From Thermoplasmatales archaeon (lineage in GTDB: Archaea > Thermoplasmatota > Thermoplasmata > Methanomassiliicoccales > Methanomethylophilaceae), in contig JAAYNL010000015.1 of assembly GCA_012520845.1 (NCBI GenBank), positions 1 through 64,000 of the forward strand: a stretch of DNA of 64,000 bases, read 5' to 3'. The translations under genes were made by a program, and so were the position numbers. Within the stretch, counting starts at the first letter, position 1; every line of letters starts with the position of its first letter. Shown here piece by piece: positions 44,476-54,865 of this stretch. Below the pieces are notes generated by a model. The model worked only from the letters and a program-made list of their open reading frames with translations. It had not been told where the DNA came from and made no database searches.

Positions 44476-47400
44476 CGCCGACGTGGCCAGCATCTTCACC
44501 ACGCGGGCGGAGTAGACGCCAAGGCCGTAGGACGTGATTATGCCGAAGAGGCTGATGTCCCCGGACTTGTGCAGCAGGTCGTCGACGGCCCCGCCGACCC
44601 CGTCGGAGAACCTCTCCGGGACGATCTCCTGGGTCATCGCCCTGTGGATGTACGCGACGAGGTTCTTCGCCTCCTCGACCGTGGCGGCCCCGGAGGCGGA
44701 GAACGCCGCCTGGACCGTGATCAGGCTGTCGACCTCCAGGTTCTCGAGGCGTTCCCTGGTGACGACGTTCCTGGAGAGTTCCTCCATGCGGGCGAAGTCC
44801 GGGTCTTCGGGGGAGATGTCCTTCCTTTCCCTGATGTCCGCTATGTACCCGAGGACCTGCTCCCGCATCTCCTCGGGCACGTGGGCCGCCTCCAGCGCGT
44901 CCCCGTCCACGGGCGGTATGCCCTTCTCGTGGGACACCCTCAGCAGGTTGGCCGCCAGGCCCACCACGCCCCTGGCGGAGGGCCCGACGTCGCCGGAGAG
45001 TATCCCGGCGAACTCCACCGACTGCCTGGCGTCCGGGTCCGCCTCTATGAACCTGAGGCGCATCCTCTCCACGCCGGCCGCGTCGCCGTTCCTCTCGTAG
45101 ACCTTGGAGCGCTCCAGTATCGACGGCACGTGGAACGGGTCGTTCCTCAGCGCCTCCTCCAGGTACTTCACCCCCTGGGACTCCCTGCCCATCCTGACGT
45201 AGAGGGCGCCGAGGGCCTGCAGCGCGTCCGGGTTGCGCGGGTCCTTCGCCGCGGCCATCCCGTAGCTGTTCAGGGCCCGGTCCATGGCCCCGGTGGCCTC
45301 CTGGGCCCTCCCCCTGTCTATGTACGCGCCCGGCGACTCGTCGCCGAGCTTGATTGCGGTGTCGTAGGATATGGTGGCGACGCCCGCGTCGCCGCTTTCC
45401 TCCTGTATCGAGCCGAGCATGCGCCAGACCGCGGGGTCGGCGGAGGACCGCCCGGATATGGCCGCCTGCAGCGCGTCCGCCGCGCCGCGGGAGTCGCCCA
45501 TCGCCCTCAGGGCGTCGGCCTTCGCCAGGTAGCCCCTCACGTTGCCGGGCTCCAGCGCGATCGCCCTCTCGGCGTTTCCGACGGCGTCCGCGAACCTGCC
45601 CGCGGAGGCCAGGGACTTGGACATGCCGATCAGCAGGGGCACGTTGTCCGGGTCCTTCTCCAGCGCCTTCCCCAGCACCCCGGTGGTGTCCCCCTCCGCG
45701 GCGACGGAGACGGCGATGGCCTTCCTCGCGGCGACCTCCCTGTCCTTGGGGTCCTCCGCCTCCAGCTCGGCGTACAGCGCCTCGGCGGAATCCCTCGAGC
45801 CGAGCCCGGTGTACAGCTCGGCGAGCCTGAGCTTGACGGCCCTGTCGTCCCCGTCCAGCATGAGGTACGATTCCAGCGCCGCCGCCTCCGAGACGCCGTC
45901 CCCGGAGTCCCGGAGGGCGTCCGCCTTCGCCAGCACCAGCGAGGGCTCGGAGGCGTTCCTCCGTATCCCCCTGTCTATCGTGTCCAGGGCCGCTCGGTGC
46001 TCGCCCATGGCGGTCTGCGCCCTGGACATCGCGATGTACGATTCCAGGTCGTCCCTGTCCAGGGACAGTATGGCCCTGGCCGCGGCTACGGCGCCCCCGT
46101 GGTCGCCCAGCCTCATGGAGATGTCCCTCTTCATGGCCAGTATGCCCGGGTCCTTGGGCGAGACCTTCAGCGCCAGGTCCAGGAAATGCGACGCGTCGCC
46201 GCACTCCCCGGCCTTGGCCATGATGCACGCCTTCCTGACCAGGGCGTAGAGGTTGTCCGGGGAATCGGAGATCACCCTGTTCAGGGAGTCCACCGCCCCG
46301 GACAGGTTGCCCCGTTTCTCCTGCGCCGAGGCCTTGGATATCCAGTACAGGGGGTTGTCCAGGTCCAGCAGGACCGCCCTGTCGTAGCAGGTCTCCGCCC
46401 TGTCCATGTAGCCGCCGGCCTCCTCGGCCATCCCCTGGGAGTGCCAGATCGTCGGGTCGGAGGGCGCCAGGGCCGAGGCCTTGGAATAGGAGTCGGCCGC
46501 GTCCGCGTACTCGCCCATGGCGTATTCCGCGTTGCCCCTGATCGCCCAGACGTCCGGGTATTGGCCGTAGGTGTCGTCGTGGTCCCTCACCAGCTCGACG
46601 ACCCCCTCGTACCGGCCGCCGCGCATCAGCTGGTCCATGACCCTCATGAAGAGGGCCCTGTCCTCCCTGAGGTCCAGGGCGTCCTTGTACATCCGGTAGG
46701 CCTCGTCCGGGCGGCCGAGGTCGTCCAGCATCTGGGCCGCGTCCCTCATGACGTTGGCGTTCCTCGGGTCCAGCGCCAGTATGGCGTTCGCCGCGTCCAG
46801 GGCCTGGGTCGTGCTGCCGGATTTCTGCAGGATCTCCATCTTCAGCGTCAGCAGCCCGACGTCGTCCCGGTTCCCGGCCAGGGACGCGTTCACGTCCGCG
46901 AGGGCCTTCCTGTAGCGGCCCATCCTCAGGTGGACGTAGGCCCTCTGCCTCTTCGCCGCCAGGTCGTCCGGGTCCATGCGCACCGCCTTTGACGCGTTGG
47001 AGAGGGCGGAGGCGAGCCTGTTGGCCTTGAGGTCGCCGACGGACATCATGACGTACTTCCCGGCGCAGTCCGGGCACCTGTCCCCGAGGCGGTCTATCAG
47101 CATGCGGGCGTCCGGGTCCATCCCCGCCGCGAACAGGAGGTCGACGCACATGGCGTAGGAGTCCAGGTCCGCGTACTCCTCCTCCAGGTAATCCCCCATG
47201 AGGCGCCTGAACTCGCCCATCCTGCCGCCCGCCGCGTACGCCCTGAGCCTCGTCTCCACGAGGCGTCGGTCCCTGGCGTCGGAGGGGCGGGCCTCGGCGC
47301 AGGCCTCCGCCGCCTTCCCGGGAAGCCCGGCGTCGAGGCACGCCCGGGCGAGGCCTACCCTCGCCCTGAGGGACTCGCCCTTCTCGAGGATCCTTTCGAA

Positions 47401-48159
47401 ATGGGAGATGGCGGCGGTGTATTCGCCGTTGGCCGCGGCCATCCTGGCCGCGGACATGACGTATTCGGGGTGGCCCTCCAGGTACCAGCCGGTGTGTTCC
47501 AGGTGGGCCCTGGCCTTCGAAACGCCCCCGCCGAGGGATTCCCACCATATCTCGTAAAGCTCAACGGCCGGGGAAAGGGCCGGCCCGGAATCGACGGGCC
47601 GGGGGGGTAAGCCCACGATCACGCGGGCCACGCCCCTCAGGGATTCCCAGTCGCCCTCCGGCTCCAGGTCGGCCAGCAGGTCGTACGCCGGCATGAAGAA
47701 ATCGTCCGCCTCCCTGGATTCCTTCAGGTGGGCGACGGCCTCCTCCACGGCCCCCGACGCCATGGCGATCCTGGCCATGGCGTGGCGGTACGCCGCCGGG
47801 TCGGAATAGGACTCCAGGCGGTCCAGCATGGATTTCGCCGCCACGGGTTCCCCGGCGTCGACGAGCAGCCCCGCGGCCACGATTGCAGGGAGGCTGTCCC
47901 TCAGCCCCATGTTCTCGGAAAGGGCGGACACGGTCTCGGCGACGGCGTCCGGCGTCTCCCTGGCGACGATCCCCAGGAGCTTGGCCATGGTGGCCGGGTG
48001 CAGCCTCTGCTGGGTCCTCGCCACCTCCGCCACGTATCCGGAAAGGGACGCCATGGCCGCCTGCCTCTTGCGGGTCGACAGGTCCCTCTCCACGGAGGCG
48101 AGCCTGTTCCATAGTTCGAGGGAACGCCTGTCCGGGAAGACCGGGGGGGATGGCTGCAT
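44455..48159 (-). CDS. large tetratricopeptide-repeat protein
   Basis: This 1234-residue protein consists almost entirely of TPR-type helix pairs from about residue 60 to 1060. Typical units read like WAIRGNAEYAMGEYADAADS followed by Y.KA..L.P. It has no signal peptide or membrane segment, so it is cytoplasmic. The last 150 or so residues (from about 1085) are not TPR. They include ISPEDPDFARMEELSRNVV and a mixed hydrophobic end GIITSYGLGVYSARVVKML that I do not recognise. It is probably a scaffold or chaperone for protein assemblies. The gene stands alone between truD (convergent) and tRNA-Gly (divergent). Confidence 0.85.
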   Translation of the reverse strand: MQPSPPVFPDRRSLELWNRLASVERDLSTRKRQAAMASLSGYVAEVARTQQRLHPATMAKLLGIVARETPDAVAETVSALSENMGLRDSLPAIVAAGLLVDAGEPVAAKSMLDRLESYSDPAAYRHAMARIAMASGAVEEAVAHLKESREADDFFMPAYDLLADLEPEGDWESLRGVARVIVGLPPRPVDSGPALSPAVELYEIWWESLGGGVSKARAHLEHTGWYLEGHPEYVMSAARMAAANGEYTAAISHFERILEKGESLRARVGLARACLDAGLPGKAAEACAEARPSDARDRRLVETRLRAYAAGGRMGEFRRLMGDYLEEEYADLDSYAMCVDLLFAAGMDPDARMLIDRLGDRCPDCAGKYVMMSVGDLKANRLASALSNASKAVRMDPDDLAAKRQRAYVHLRMGRYRKALADVNASLAGNRDDVGLLTLKMEILQKSGSTTQALDAANAILALDPRNANVMRDAAQMLDDLGRPDEAYRMYKDALDLREDRALFMRVMDQLMRGGRYEGVVELVRDHDDTYGQYPDVWAIRGNAEYAMGEYADAADSYSKASALAPSDPTIWHSQGMAEEAGGYMDRAETCYDRAVLLDLDNPLYWISKASAQEKRGNLSGAVDSLNRVISDSPDNLYALVRKACIMAKAGECGDASHFLDLALKVSPKDPGILAMKRDISMRLGDHGGAVAAARAILSLDRDDLESYIAMSRAQTAMGEHRAALDTIDRGIRRNASEPSLVLAKADALRDSGDGVSEAAALESYLMLDGDDRAVKLRLAELYTGLGSRDSAEALYAELEAEDPKDREVAARKAIAVSVAAEGDTTGVLGKALEKDPDNVPLLIGMSKSLASAGRFADAVGNAERAIALEPGNVRGYLAKADALRAMGDSRGAADALQAAISGRSSADPAVWRMLGSIQEESGDAGVATISYDTAIKLGDESPGAYIDRGRAQEATGAMDRALNSYGMAAAKDPRNPDALQALGALYVRMGRESQGVKYLEEALRNDPFHVPSILERSKVYERNGDAAGVERMRLRFIEADPDARQSVEFAGILSGDVGPSARGVVGLAANLLRVSHEKGIPPVDGDALEAAHVPEEMREQVLGYIADIRERKDISPEDPDFARMEELSRNVVTRERLENLEVDSLITVQAAFSASGAATVEEAKNLVAYIHRAMTQEIVPERFSDGVGGAVDDLLHKSGDISLFGIITSYGLGVYSARVVKMLATSASVEMHI

Positions 48160-48252
48160 GCGACGTGATTGAAAGGGACGTATTTATCTTAGGCCACCCG
48201 CGCGGGCGGGACCGCATCAACGTTAAATATCCCGAACAGATGGAGTGCCCCG

Positions 48253-48325
48253 GCAGCCGTGATCTAGCTGGTCATGATCGTAGCCTTCCAAGCTACTTAC
48301 CCGGGTTCGAATCCCGGCGGCTGCA
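48253..48325 (+). tRNA. tRNA-Gly (anticodon TCC)
   Basis: GCAGCCG (48253-48259) pairs with CGGCTGC (48318-48324). The anticodon stem GTAGC/GCTAC encloses CTTCCAA, giving TCC. The T arm is CCGGGTTCGAATCCCGG and the discriminator is A. CCA is not encoded (CCT follows). A TATA-like GTTAAATATCC lies about 25-35 bases upstream. Confidence 0.94.
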
Positions 48326-48354
48326 CCTCATCCTCAATCGCGCGCCTTCTGGTC

Positions 48355-49206
48355 TTACGCGTGTCCCCCGTTCAGCAGGGACTTGCACTCGGCGTACAGG
48401 TCCGCGGTGGGCTTCAGGGTGACCCACCCCTCGTCCGCCTCCTTGATTTTCAGCCCCGTCCTCCTGGACAGGTCCAGCAAATCGTCCTCGAAACGCTCCT
48501 CCCCGATGCCGGTGTCCAGCTTGAGGAGGTATTCGTAGTCCCCCAGCTCCAGGAGCCAGCGTATGTAACCGTCCCGCCCCGGCCCTATGCCGAGGGCCTC
48601 CCTGGCCTCGTCGGTCAGGCTCTCCTCCGCGGCGGCGTTCCCGCCCGCGCTCAGGAAGTCGTCGTAGTTGGTGGCCATCGCCGGGAACACGTAGAAGTGG
48701 CCGGTGTACGCCCTTTGAAGGTCCAGGTACCTCGGCCCGCCGGATATGTTGACGCCGACGCAGTCGTCGCACGGGTTGCCCTTTTCGTCGCGGAACATGG
48801 CCGCCGGCTTGAGGCCGTTCTCGGCACACCACGCCGGGATGTCCCACCCGTAGTTGCCGCAGATGCCCAGGTAGTAGCCGAAGGCATCGGCGTGGGGCTG
48901 GAGGTCCTTGGTCAGTTTCTCGACGGTGGATTTAAGGACCTCGGGCTCGGAGTGCAGGCCCAGGTCTATCATGACGATCAGCACGTTGAACGCCCCGGGG
49001 TCCGGGGCGCAAGAACCGGAGAGGACGTCCTCCAGCGAGGCGGTCTCGTACGGCACCGAGTCCCTCTCCAGCTTCCGGCGGATCGAGCCGTCGTTCCCGT
49101 TCTCCACGACCGTGACGGTCTTCCTGTCCCCGTCCCTAGCCAGCTCATGGACGAGGTTGTCGTCCAGCATCGGGCAGGCTATGATGCAGAGGTTGCCGCT
49201 GGTCAT
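48355..49206 (-). CDS. DUF1638-like protein
   Basis: This 283-residue cytoplasmic protein opens with a strand NLCIIACPMLDDNLVHELA. It has a YYLGICGNYGWDIPAWC region and VGVNISGGPRYLDLQ with several cysteines. This resembles DUF1638 proteins often seen near corrinoid methyltransferase genes in methanogens, but I am not certain. ATG 49206 is chosen because a minus-strand TATA (GGTATAAACG on plus at 49230-49239) lies about 25 bases before it, giving a leaderless mRNA. TTG 49218 would precede the transcript start. Confidence 0.6.
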   Translation of the reverse strand: MTSGNLCIIACPMLDDNLVHELARDGDRKTVTVVENGNDGSIRRKLERDSVPYETASLEDVLSGSCAPDPGAFNVLIVMIDLGLHSEPEVLKSTVEKLTKDLQPHADAFGYYLGICGNYGWDIPAWCAENGLKPAAMFRDEKGNPCDDCVGVNISGGPRYLDLQRAYTGHFYVFPAMATNYDDFLSAGGNAAAEESLTDEAREALGIGPGRDGYIRWLLELGDYEYLLKLDTGIGEERFEDDLLDLSRRTGLKIKEADEGWVTLKPTADLYAECKSLLNGGHA

Positions 49207-49266
49207 GGGCGTTGCCAAGGGCCGGGTCGGTATAAACGTGTCGGGAAAAGCCCCGCCTCCGCCGGC

Positions 49267-50244
49267 TCAGTTCTCGCGCCTGGCGGAAATCGAGGCGTTC
49301 ATCGTGTGCTCCGAGATGTCGCCGCAGTATTCGCATATGCGGACCATGCTGTTGACCAGGGCGTTCATCCCCGGGCTGCCGACCGGCAGCAGCGAGTGGC
49401 ACCGGTCCGCCAGCACGGCGGAGGCCTCTATGCAGGCGTTCGCCTCGGGGAGGGAGCCGGCCTTCCAGGAATCCATGGATCTGTTGAACAGGGCCAGGAT
49501 CTCTCCCCCCAGCTCCTCGGCCCTGTCCCTTATGCCCGCCTTCTCCCTCTCGGTCATGTAGGACAGGATCCTGTGGATCTTGCAGGTGTGGTCCCCTATC
49601 CTCTCTATGGACCTGCTCACGGCGTAGATCTCCTGGGCCAACTGCGGCTCGGAAGCCATCAGGGCGGGGTGGGACGGGTTGATCATGGTCATGCAGGTCT
49701 GCCTGGCGATCAGCCAGTTCAGCCTGTCTATCTCGTCGTCCCTGTCTATGAACTGGCCCTTGCCGTCGGCGGCGAGGAGGGCGTTCGACAGCATGTTGCC
49801 GGCGATGACCTTCATTCTCCCCAAGGTCTTCTGCAGCTGCATCTCCGTCGGGTCGATGAAGTCCTTGATCAGTATGCGGCCCTCGCTCTCCTCGTAGATT
49901 TCGACGCCGATGGCGGCGTCGGTGAACCTGTTCGCCGTGGCGGAGTGCTCCCAGGACAGCTTGCCCTTGGACGCCATCTCTATGGTCTCGTAGCCGGATA
50001 TGTAGCATCCCAGGAGGACGCGGAAAAGCATCTCCGGGTCGTCGATTCCGTCGCAGTCAATCACCTTGCGGTCGCCCGCCCTGGTGCCGGCGAGGTCCAT
50101 CGGCGTCAGCAGTATGCTGCCGTCGGGCCTTTGGTCGACCACTACCCTGTCGTTCTTCTTCAGGCCGACCTTCTCCGCCCACGGTTTCGGGAGGGTGACC
50201 ATGAAGGAGGAACCGCCGGTGATCTGCACCCTCCTTACGTCCAT
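49267..50244 (-). CDS. AbrB-PhoU phosphate uptake regulator
   Basis: This 325-residue protein has an N-terminal SpoVT/AbrB DNA-binding fold: RRVQITGGSSFMVTLPKPWAEKVGL near 4-28, then NDRVVVDQRPDGSILLTP. Two PhoU helical repeats follow, with metal-binding patterns such as IERIGDHTCKIHRIL. The archaeal AbrB-PhoU fusion is a candidate transcriptional regulator of phosphate uptake. It is divergent from pstS across an AT-rich gap with palindromes, which fits control of the pst operon. That control is inference. Confidence 0.88.
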   Translation of the reverse strand: MDVRRVQITGGSSFMVTLPKPWAEKVGLKKNDRVVVDQRPDGSILLTPMDLAGTRAGDRKVIDCDGIDDPEMLFRVLLGCYISGYETIEMASKGKLSWEHSATANRFTDAAIGVEIYEESEGRILIKDFIDPTEMQLQKTLGRMKVIAGNMLSNALLAADGKGQFIDRDDEIDRLNWLIARQTCMTMINPSHPALMASEPQLAQEIYAVSRSIERIGDHTCKIHRILSYMTEREKAGIRDRAEELGGEILALFNRSMDSWKAGSLPEANACIEASAVLADRCHSLLPVGSPGMNALVNSMVRICEYCGDISEHTMNASISARREN

Positions 50245-50280
50245 ATTTACTGTATTATTTGTTATATATTAATCTATTTT

Positions 50281-50369
50281 GAATATATATTTTATATATA
50301 ATATATTTAGGGATATATTCTATATCGACAAGGTATATAGGCTGTATCGGAGAATTATCCCCGAGGTGA
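50281..50369. promoter_or_regulatory. pst promoter region with palindrome
   Basis: The 132-base gap between the AbrB-PhoU gene and pstS is extremely AT-rich. GATATATTCTATATC at 50312-50326 is a 15-base palindrome directly before a TATA-like GGTATATAGG (50332-50341). GAGGTGAA at 50363-50370 is a strong ribosome-binding site that supports the TTG start of pstS. Several TATA-like stretches (50255-50310) can serve the opposite gene. Confidence 0.55.
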
Positions 50370-50376
50370 ATTAACC

Positions 50377-51234
50377 TTGGAAAACAACACGAAAATGATA
50401 CTCGCGGTGCTCGTCACTGCCATCGTATGCGTTGCCGGCACCTACGTGGCCGTCGGCGGCGGAGACGACTCCGACGGGGTTACGATTTCCATCTCCGGCT
50501 CGACCACCGTGCAGCCTCTGATGGGTATATACAAGGAGAATTATGAGAAATACACGGGCGTGACCCTCGAGATCGCCGGCGGTGGTTCCGGCGTCGGCGC
50601 GACCAACGCCATAAACGGCGTGTCCGACATAGGCATGCTCTCCAGAGACCTTAAGGCGACCGAGGCGACGGAACTCAAGGCCACCATCATAGCCGTAGAC
50701 GGCGTCGCTGTCATAGTGAGTGCCGGCACCGGTGTGACAGACCTCACCTCCGTGCAGATTGCCAAGATTTTCTCAAAGGAAATCACCAACTGGAGTGAAG
50801 TCGGAGGCGCCTCCAAGGCAATCGCCCCCATCTCCAGGCAGGACGGTTCCGGGACGAGGAGCTGCTTCGACGATGCCATGAAGGCGGCCTATCCCACCTA
50901 CAAGGTGAAGGACAACGTCGATATCAAGCCCAGCACCACCGAGGTCATCGGTGCCGTTGAGAAAAGCGACAAAGCCATAGGCTACGTCAGCTTCGGCTAC
51001 CTGGACAATCTGGATCCCACCAAGTCTTCCGCGATAAAAGTCGATGGCATAGAGGCAACCGTTGAAAACGTTCTCAAGGACGTGGACCCGTACCCCCTCA
51101 GCAGGAACCTGATCCTTGCAACGAAGGGCGCCCCCAAAGGCGCGGCGCTGGTGTTCATATCGTGGATACTCAGCCCCGAGGGCCAGAAGCTCGCTGAGGA
51201 CGAAGGGTTCATCCCCGTCAAACCGACGGCCTAA
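50377..51234 (+). CDS. pstS: phosphate ABC transporter substrate-binding protein PstS
   Basis: This 285-residue protein has an N-terminal membrane anchor (about 7-26). It then shows the PstS pattern ISISGSTTVQPLM, IAGGGSGVGATNAINGVSDIGMLSRDLK, SRQDGSGTRSCFDD and GYVSFGYL. It binds phosphate outside the cell for the PstCA-B transporter. The start is TTG 50377, supported by GAGGTGAA six bases upstream; ATG 50395 is the alternative. It is first in the operon pstS, pstCA, pstB, phoU. Confidence 0.93.
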   Translation: MENNTKMILAVLVTAIVCVAGTYVAVGGGDDSDGVTISISGSTTVQPLMGIYKENYEKYTGVTLEIAGGGSGVGATNAINGVSDIGMLSRDLKATEATELKATIIAVDGVAVIVSAGTGVTDLTSVQIAKIFSKEITNWSEVGGASKAIAPISRQDGSGTRSCFDDAMKAAYPTYKVKDNVDIKPSTTEVIGAVEKSDKAIGYVSFGYLDNLDPTKSSAIKVDGIEATVENVLKDVDPYPLSRNLILATKGAPKGAALVFISWILSPEGQKLAEDEGFIPVKPTA

Positions 51235-51261
51235 TAAACGCAACGAGGCATAGCCTACATC

Positions 51262-53475
51262 GTGTCGGGTGTGGACTTGACGGAAACTGAAAGCATTCGG
51301 ATGGAAGGTAGGTTCCACACCGACACGGTGACAAAATATTTCCTGATGGGTATCGCGTCGATCGCGATATCCATCGTCTTTTTCATCATCCTCTTTATTT
51401 TCGCAAACAGCACCGATGCCATACGGGACGTAGGCATCGTGAAACTTTTCACGACCCCGAGGTGGGCTCCGGGGGAGGAGCTTTTCGGCACCGTGCCGAT
51501 CATCTCCGGCACTCTGGCGGTGACGGCGGGCGCGATGATCATAGCCGTCCCGATCGGGGTCAGCGCCGCCATATTCATATCGGAGGTGGCGCCCGGCCGT
51601 TTCAAGACGATACTCAAATCCGTGTCCGAGGTGTTCGCCGGCATACCCTCGGTCGTCTATGGTTTCTTCGGGCTGATGTATCTCGTGCCCGTGCTTAGGG
51701 ACCTTTTCCCGGACAAACTGTTGCTGGGAAGCTCCTGGCTCGCCGGCTCGATATTGCTGGGGATCATGGCGTTGCCGACCATCATCTCCGTTTCCGAAGA
51801 CGCGTTGAACGCCGTCCCGAGGTCATACAGGGAGGCGTCCCTGGCAATGGGTGCCACGAAGTGGGAGACCACCCGCAAGGTCGTTACGCCCGCCGCCGTA
51901 TCCGGCATATCCACGGCCATCATCCTGGGGATGGGCAGGGCAATCGGCGAGACCATGGCGGTGATGATGGTCTGCGGCAACACCCCGATAGTCCCTGACC
52001 CATTTTACAACGTGTTCAGCGGCATCAGGCCGATCACGGCGTCGCTGGCCTTCGAGATGTCGTACGTCGTCGTGGGCAGCACGTACTATTCGGCGCTGTT
52101 CTTCCTCGCCCTGGTCCTGATGGGCATGGTCCTCCTGGTCAGCCTGGTGTCCAAGATGATGGTAAGCAGGACCAGGAAGAGGTTCGGCGAGGTCAAGGAA
52201 GGGGAGACCGTCCTGCACAAGCTGGCGTCCAAACTCCCCGTTTCGGTCGTGAACGGAATAAAGAACGGCGTCTGGGCGCTCGTTCTGTTCACGGTGGTGC
52301 TCATAGCCTCCAAACCCTGGTTGAACGTCCTCGGTGCGGCCGTCCTCGGCGCGGCGGTCACCGCCTTTTCGATATCCGTGGCCCTGCTGTGGATCAACAA
52401 ACTGGAAAAGGAGGGCCGTTTGGGGGCCGACGGCAGACCGCTCAACGCCTCCGAGTTTTTCGAAATGCTTTCCACGAAAACCAAGGCGCGCATACGTAGG
52501 GCATTGGGCCTGTTGGCGATAGTAGTCCTCATCTACATGCCCGTGTCGCTGTTCTACGACGACGTCACCTCGGTGCTCTCCGGCATCGCGGTCGCGGCGC
52601 TTTTCGTGGTTTGGAAACGCCTCTATAGAAAAGTCGACTCCATGAGGGCGCAGAAGGTGGCCCACACGGGCCTGATGCTGGTGATGGCCGTCACGATAGG
52701 CATCCTGCTCGTGATAATCGTCAGGATTTTCGTGGAGGGTTTGCCCACCGTGACGTGGGAGTTCCTGACGGGATTCCCGGAGGACGCCGGCCGCGCGGGA
52801 GGCATATACCCCGCCATAGTGGGTACCCTCAAGCTCGTGGCGGGGGCGATGATTATTGCGTTGCCGCTGGGCATAATCTCGGGGATATACCTTGCCGAAT
52901 ACTCGAAGGACACGCCCCTCACCAGGACCATCAGGAACTGCATAGACATCCTGAGCGGCACCCCCTCCATAGTGTTCGGCCTTTTCGGCATGACGGTGTT
53001 CGTCATCCTTTTCGGGTGGGGCTACTCCCTGATTGGCGGGTGCATCACCCTCGGGTTCATGATCCTCCCGGTCATCATCAGGACGACGGAGGAGGCGCTG
53101 AAGGCGGTCCCCCAGGAATTGCGCGAGGGGTCCCTGGCGATGGGCGCCACCAAATGGCAGACCACGGTCAAGGTCGTGCTCCCCGCCGCATTCGGCTCTG
53201 TGATCACGGGCATAATCCTGGCGATAGGCAGGGCGGCCGGTGAGACGGCGCCCATCATGTTCACGGCCGTCGTGGCGTTCCAGAGCAAGATACCGAAATC
53301 CATATTCGACCCAGTGATGGCGCTGCCCTACCAGCTCTACTACCTGTCCACGGAGGGCATAGCTCCACCCGGTATGAGGAGCGGGGTCGCCGTCGTCCTG
53401 CTGTCGTTGGTTCTGTCGATGTTCGTCCTGGCGTCCATCGTCAGATACCATTATAATAAGAAATTCAAGTGGTGA
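51262..53475 (+). CDS. pstCA: fused PstC-PstA phosphate permease
   Basis: This 737-residue protein joins two permease domains that are normally separate. The PstC-like half covers about 20-300 ([46 protein letters not shown]). The PstA-like half covers about 465-737 ([48 protein letters not shown]). The joint contains about four extra membrane helices (about 335-455) with a charged loop, keeping both halves in the membrane. One polypeptide should thus form the whole channel. GTG 51262 is used; ATG 51301 is an alternative. Confidence 0.92.
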   Translation: MSGVDLTETESIRMEGRFHTDTVTKYFLMGIASIAISIVFFIILFIFANSTDAIRDVGIVKLFTTPRWAPGEELFGTVPIISGTLAVTAGAMIIAVPIGVSAAIFISEVAPGRFKTILKSVSEVFAGIPSVVYGFFGLMYLVPVLRDLFPDKLLLGSSWLAGSILLGIMALPTIISVSEDALNAVPRSYREASLAMGATKWETTRKVVTPAAVSGISTAIILGMGRAIGETMAVMMVCGNTPIVPDPFYNVFSGIRPITASLAFEMSYVVVGSTYYSALFFLALVLMGMVLLVSLVSKMMVSRTRKRFGEVKEGETVLHKLASKLPVSVVNGIKNGVWALVLFTVVLIASKPWLNVLGAAVLGAAVTAFSISVALLWINKLEKEGRLGADGRPLNASEFFEMLSTKTKARIRRALGLLAIVVLIYMPVSLFYDDVTSVLSGIAVAALFVVWKRLYRKVDSMRAQKVAHTGLMLVMAVTIGILLVIIVRIFVEGLPTVTWEFLTGFPEDAGRAGGIYPAIVGTLKLVAGAMIIALPLGIISGIYLAEYSKDTPLTRTIRNCIDILSGTPSIVFGLFGMTVFVILFGWGYSLIGGCITLGFMILPVIIRTTEEALKAVPQELREGSLAMGATKWQTTVKVVLPAAFGSVITGIILAIGRAAGETAPIMFTAVVAFQSKIPKSIFDPVMALPYQLYYLSTEGIAPPGMRSGVAVVLLSLVLSMFVLASIVRYHYNKKFKW

Positions 53476-53480
53476 TAGCC

Positions 53481-54236
53481 GTGACAAACGTAATAGAAAT
53501 CGAGAACCTGAACCTATGGTACGGGGACCACCAAGCCCTCAAGGACATCACCATACCCATCAAGGGGAACAAGGTGACCGCCCTCATAGGCCCGTCCGGG
53601 TGCGGGAAGTCCACATTGATCAGGTGCATAAACAGGATGAACGACCTGGTCGACAGCTGCAGGGTCGAGGGCAGCATGATGTTCCACGGCGAGAACATCT
53701 ACGGCCCCGACACGGACGTCATCAAGGTCCGCAAGAAGATCGGCATGATCTTCCAGAAGCCGAACCCGTTCCCCATGTCCATCCGCGACAACATCACCTA
53801 CGGCCCCAAGATCCACGGCGTCGAGGACGAGGACGAGCTCGAGAGGATAGTCGTGGACTCCCTGAAGAAGGCCGCCCTCTGGGAGGAGGTCGAGGACAGG
53901 TTGGATTCCTCGGCGATGGCCCTATCCGGCGGGCAGCAGCAGAGGCTTTGCATCGCCAGGACCCTTTCCGTCTCCCCGGAGATCATCCTGATGGACGAGC
54001 CGACCTCCGCCCTGGATCCGATTGCCACGGCCAAGATAGAGGAATTGATAGATACGCTTGTAAAGGAGTTCACCGTTGTTATAGTGACCCACAACATGCA
54101 GCAGGCGTCCAGGATCAGCGACTACACCGGCTTCATGTACCTGGGCGAGATGATCGAGTTCAGCAAGACGGAAAAGCTGTTCACGAGGCCGTCGGAACAA
54201 CTGACGGAAAGGTACATCACGGGGAGATTCGGATGA
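53481..54236 (+). CDS. pstB: phosphate transporter ATPase PstB
   Basis: This 251-residue ATPase has Walker [10 protein letters not shown], the PstB motif [14 protein letters not shown], signature LSGGQQQRL, Walker [13 protein letters not shown] and switch His in VTHNMQQ. GTG 53481 is chosen because GGTGAT (53471-53476) lies four bases upstream, the same strong pattern seen before L15e. Earlier GTG codons at 53469 and 53472 overlap the permease stop. The phoU start overlaps its stop by 4 bases. Confidence 0.95.
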   Translation: MTNVIEIENLNLWYGDHQALKDITIPIKGNKVTALIGPSGCGKSTLIRCINRMNDLVDSCRVEGSMMFHGENIYGPDTDVIKVRKKIGMIFQKPNPFPMSIRDNITYGPKIHGVEDEDELERIVVDSLKKAALWEEVEDRLDSSAMALSGGQQQRLCIARTLSVSPEIILMDEPTSALDPIATAKIEELIDTLVKEFTVVIVTHNMQQASRISDYTGFMYLGEMIEFSKTEKLFTRPSEQLTERYITGRFG

Positions 54237-54865
54237 CAAGCAGATACGCGGAGGATTTGGACGCGCTCGTCGAGAGCACGTTGGAGATGGGGCATCTGGC
54301 GGTGGACCTCGCCAGGGACGGCGAGAAGGTCCTGCTGGGCACCGGCACCAGGGAAGGCGTCGCCGAGAAGTACGAGAGGCTCAGGAGGATGGACGAGGAC
54401 ATCGAGTCCGACGCCCTGCGCATACTGATCCTGTATCAGCCGATGTCCAAGGACATGAGGCTCGTCGCCTCCATACTGAAGATGCTCACCTATTTCGAGA
54501 GGATCGGCAACTACGGCAACAAGCTGGCCATGCTTGCGTCCACGGACTGCGGCAACTGCGCCGCCGACCTCAGGGAGATGGCGAACATCTCCGTCTCCAT
54601 GGTGATAGACGCGATAAAGGCGTTCGACGCGAGGGATTCCTCCAAGATGCGCGAGTTCAGGAAGAGGGACGACAGGGTCGACGAGCTGCAGGCCAGCATC
54701 TCCAAGAAAATCACCAACGCCCTGCCCAAGTCCGTCCAGGAATCGGCGACGATGATGGACTGCCTGATGGGCGCCAGGTTCCTCGAGAGGATGGGGGACC
54801 ACGCCTGCAAGGTGGCCGAGAAAGTGATATACGCCGTGGAAGGCAAGAAGGTCAGGATCGACTGA
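54233..54865 (+). CDS. phoU: phosphate signalling protein PhoU
   Basis: This 210-residue all-helical protein has two PhoU repeats with the patterns [15 protein letters not shown] and [18 protein letters not shown]. It probably links PstB activity to regulation of phosphate uptake, as in bacteria. It differs from the AbrB-PhoU protein of the same locus in lacking a DNA-binding domain. Its stop abuts that of a small convergent gene. Confidence 0.93.
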   Translation: MTSRYAEDLDALVESTLEMGHLAVDLARDGEKVLLGTGTREGVAEKYERLRRMDEDIESDALRILILYQPMSKDMRLVASILKMLTYFERIGNYGNKLAMLASTDCGNCAADLREMANISVSMVIDAIKAFDARDSSKMREFRKRDDRVDELQASISKKITNALPKSVQESATMMDCLMGARFLERMGDHACKVAEKVIYAVEGKKVRID

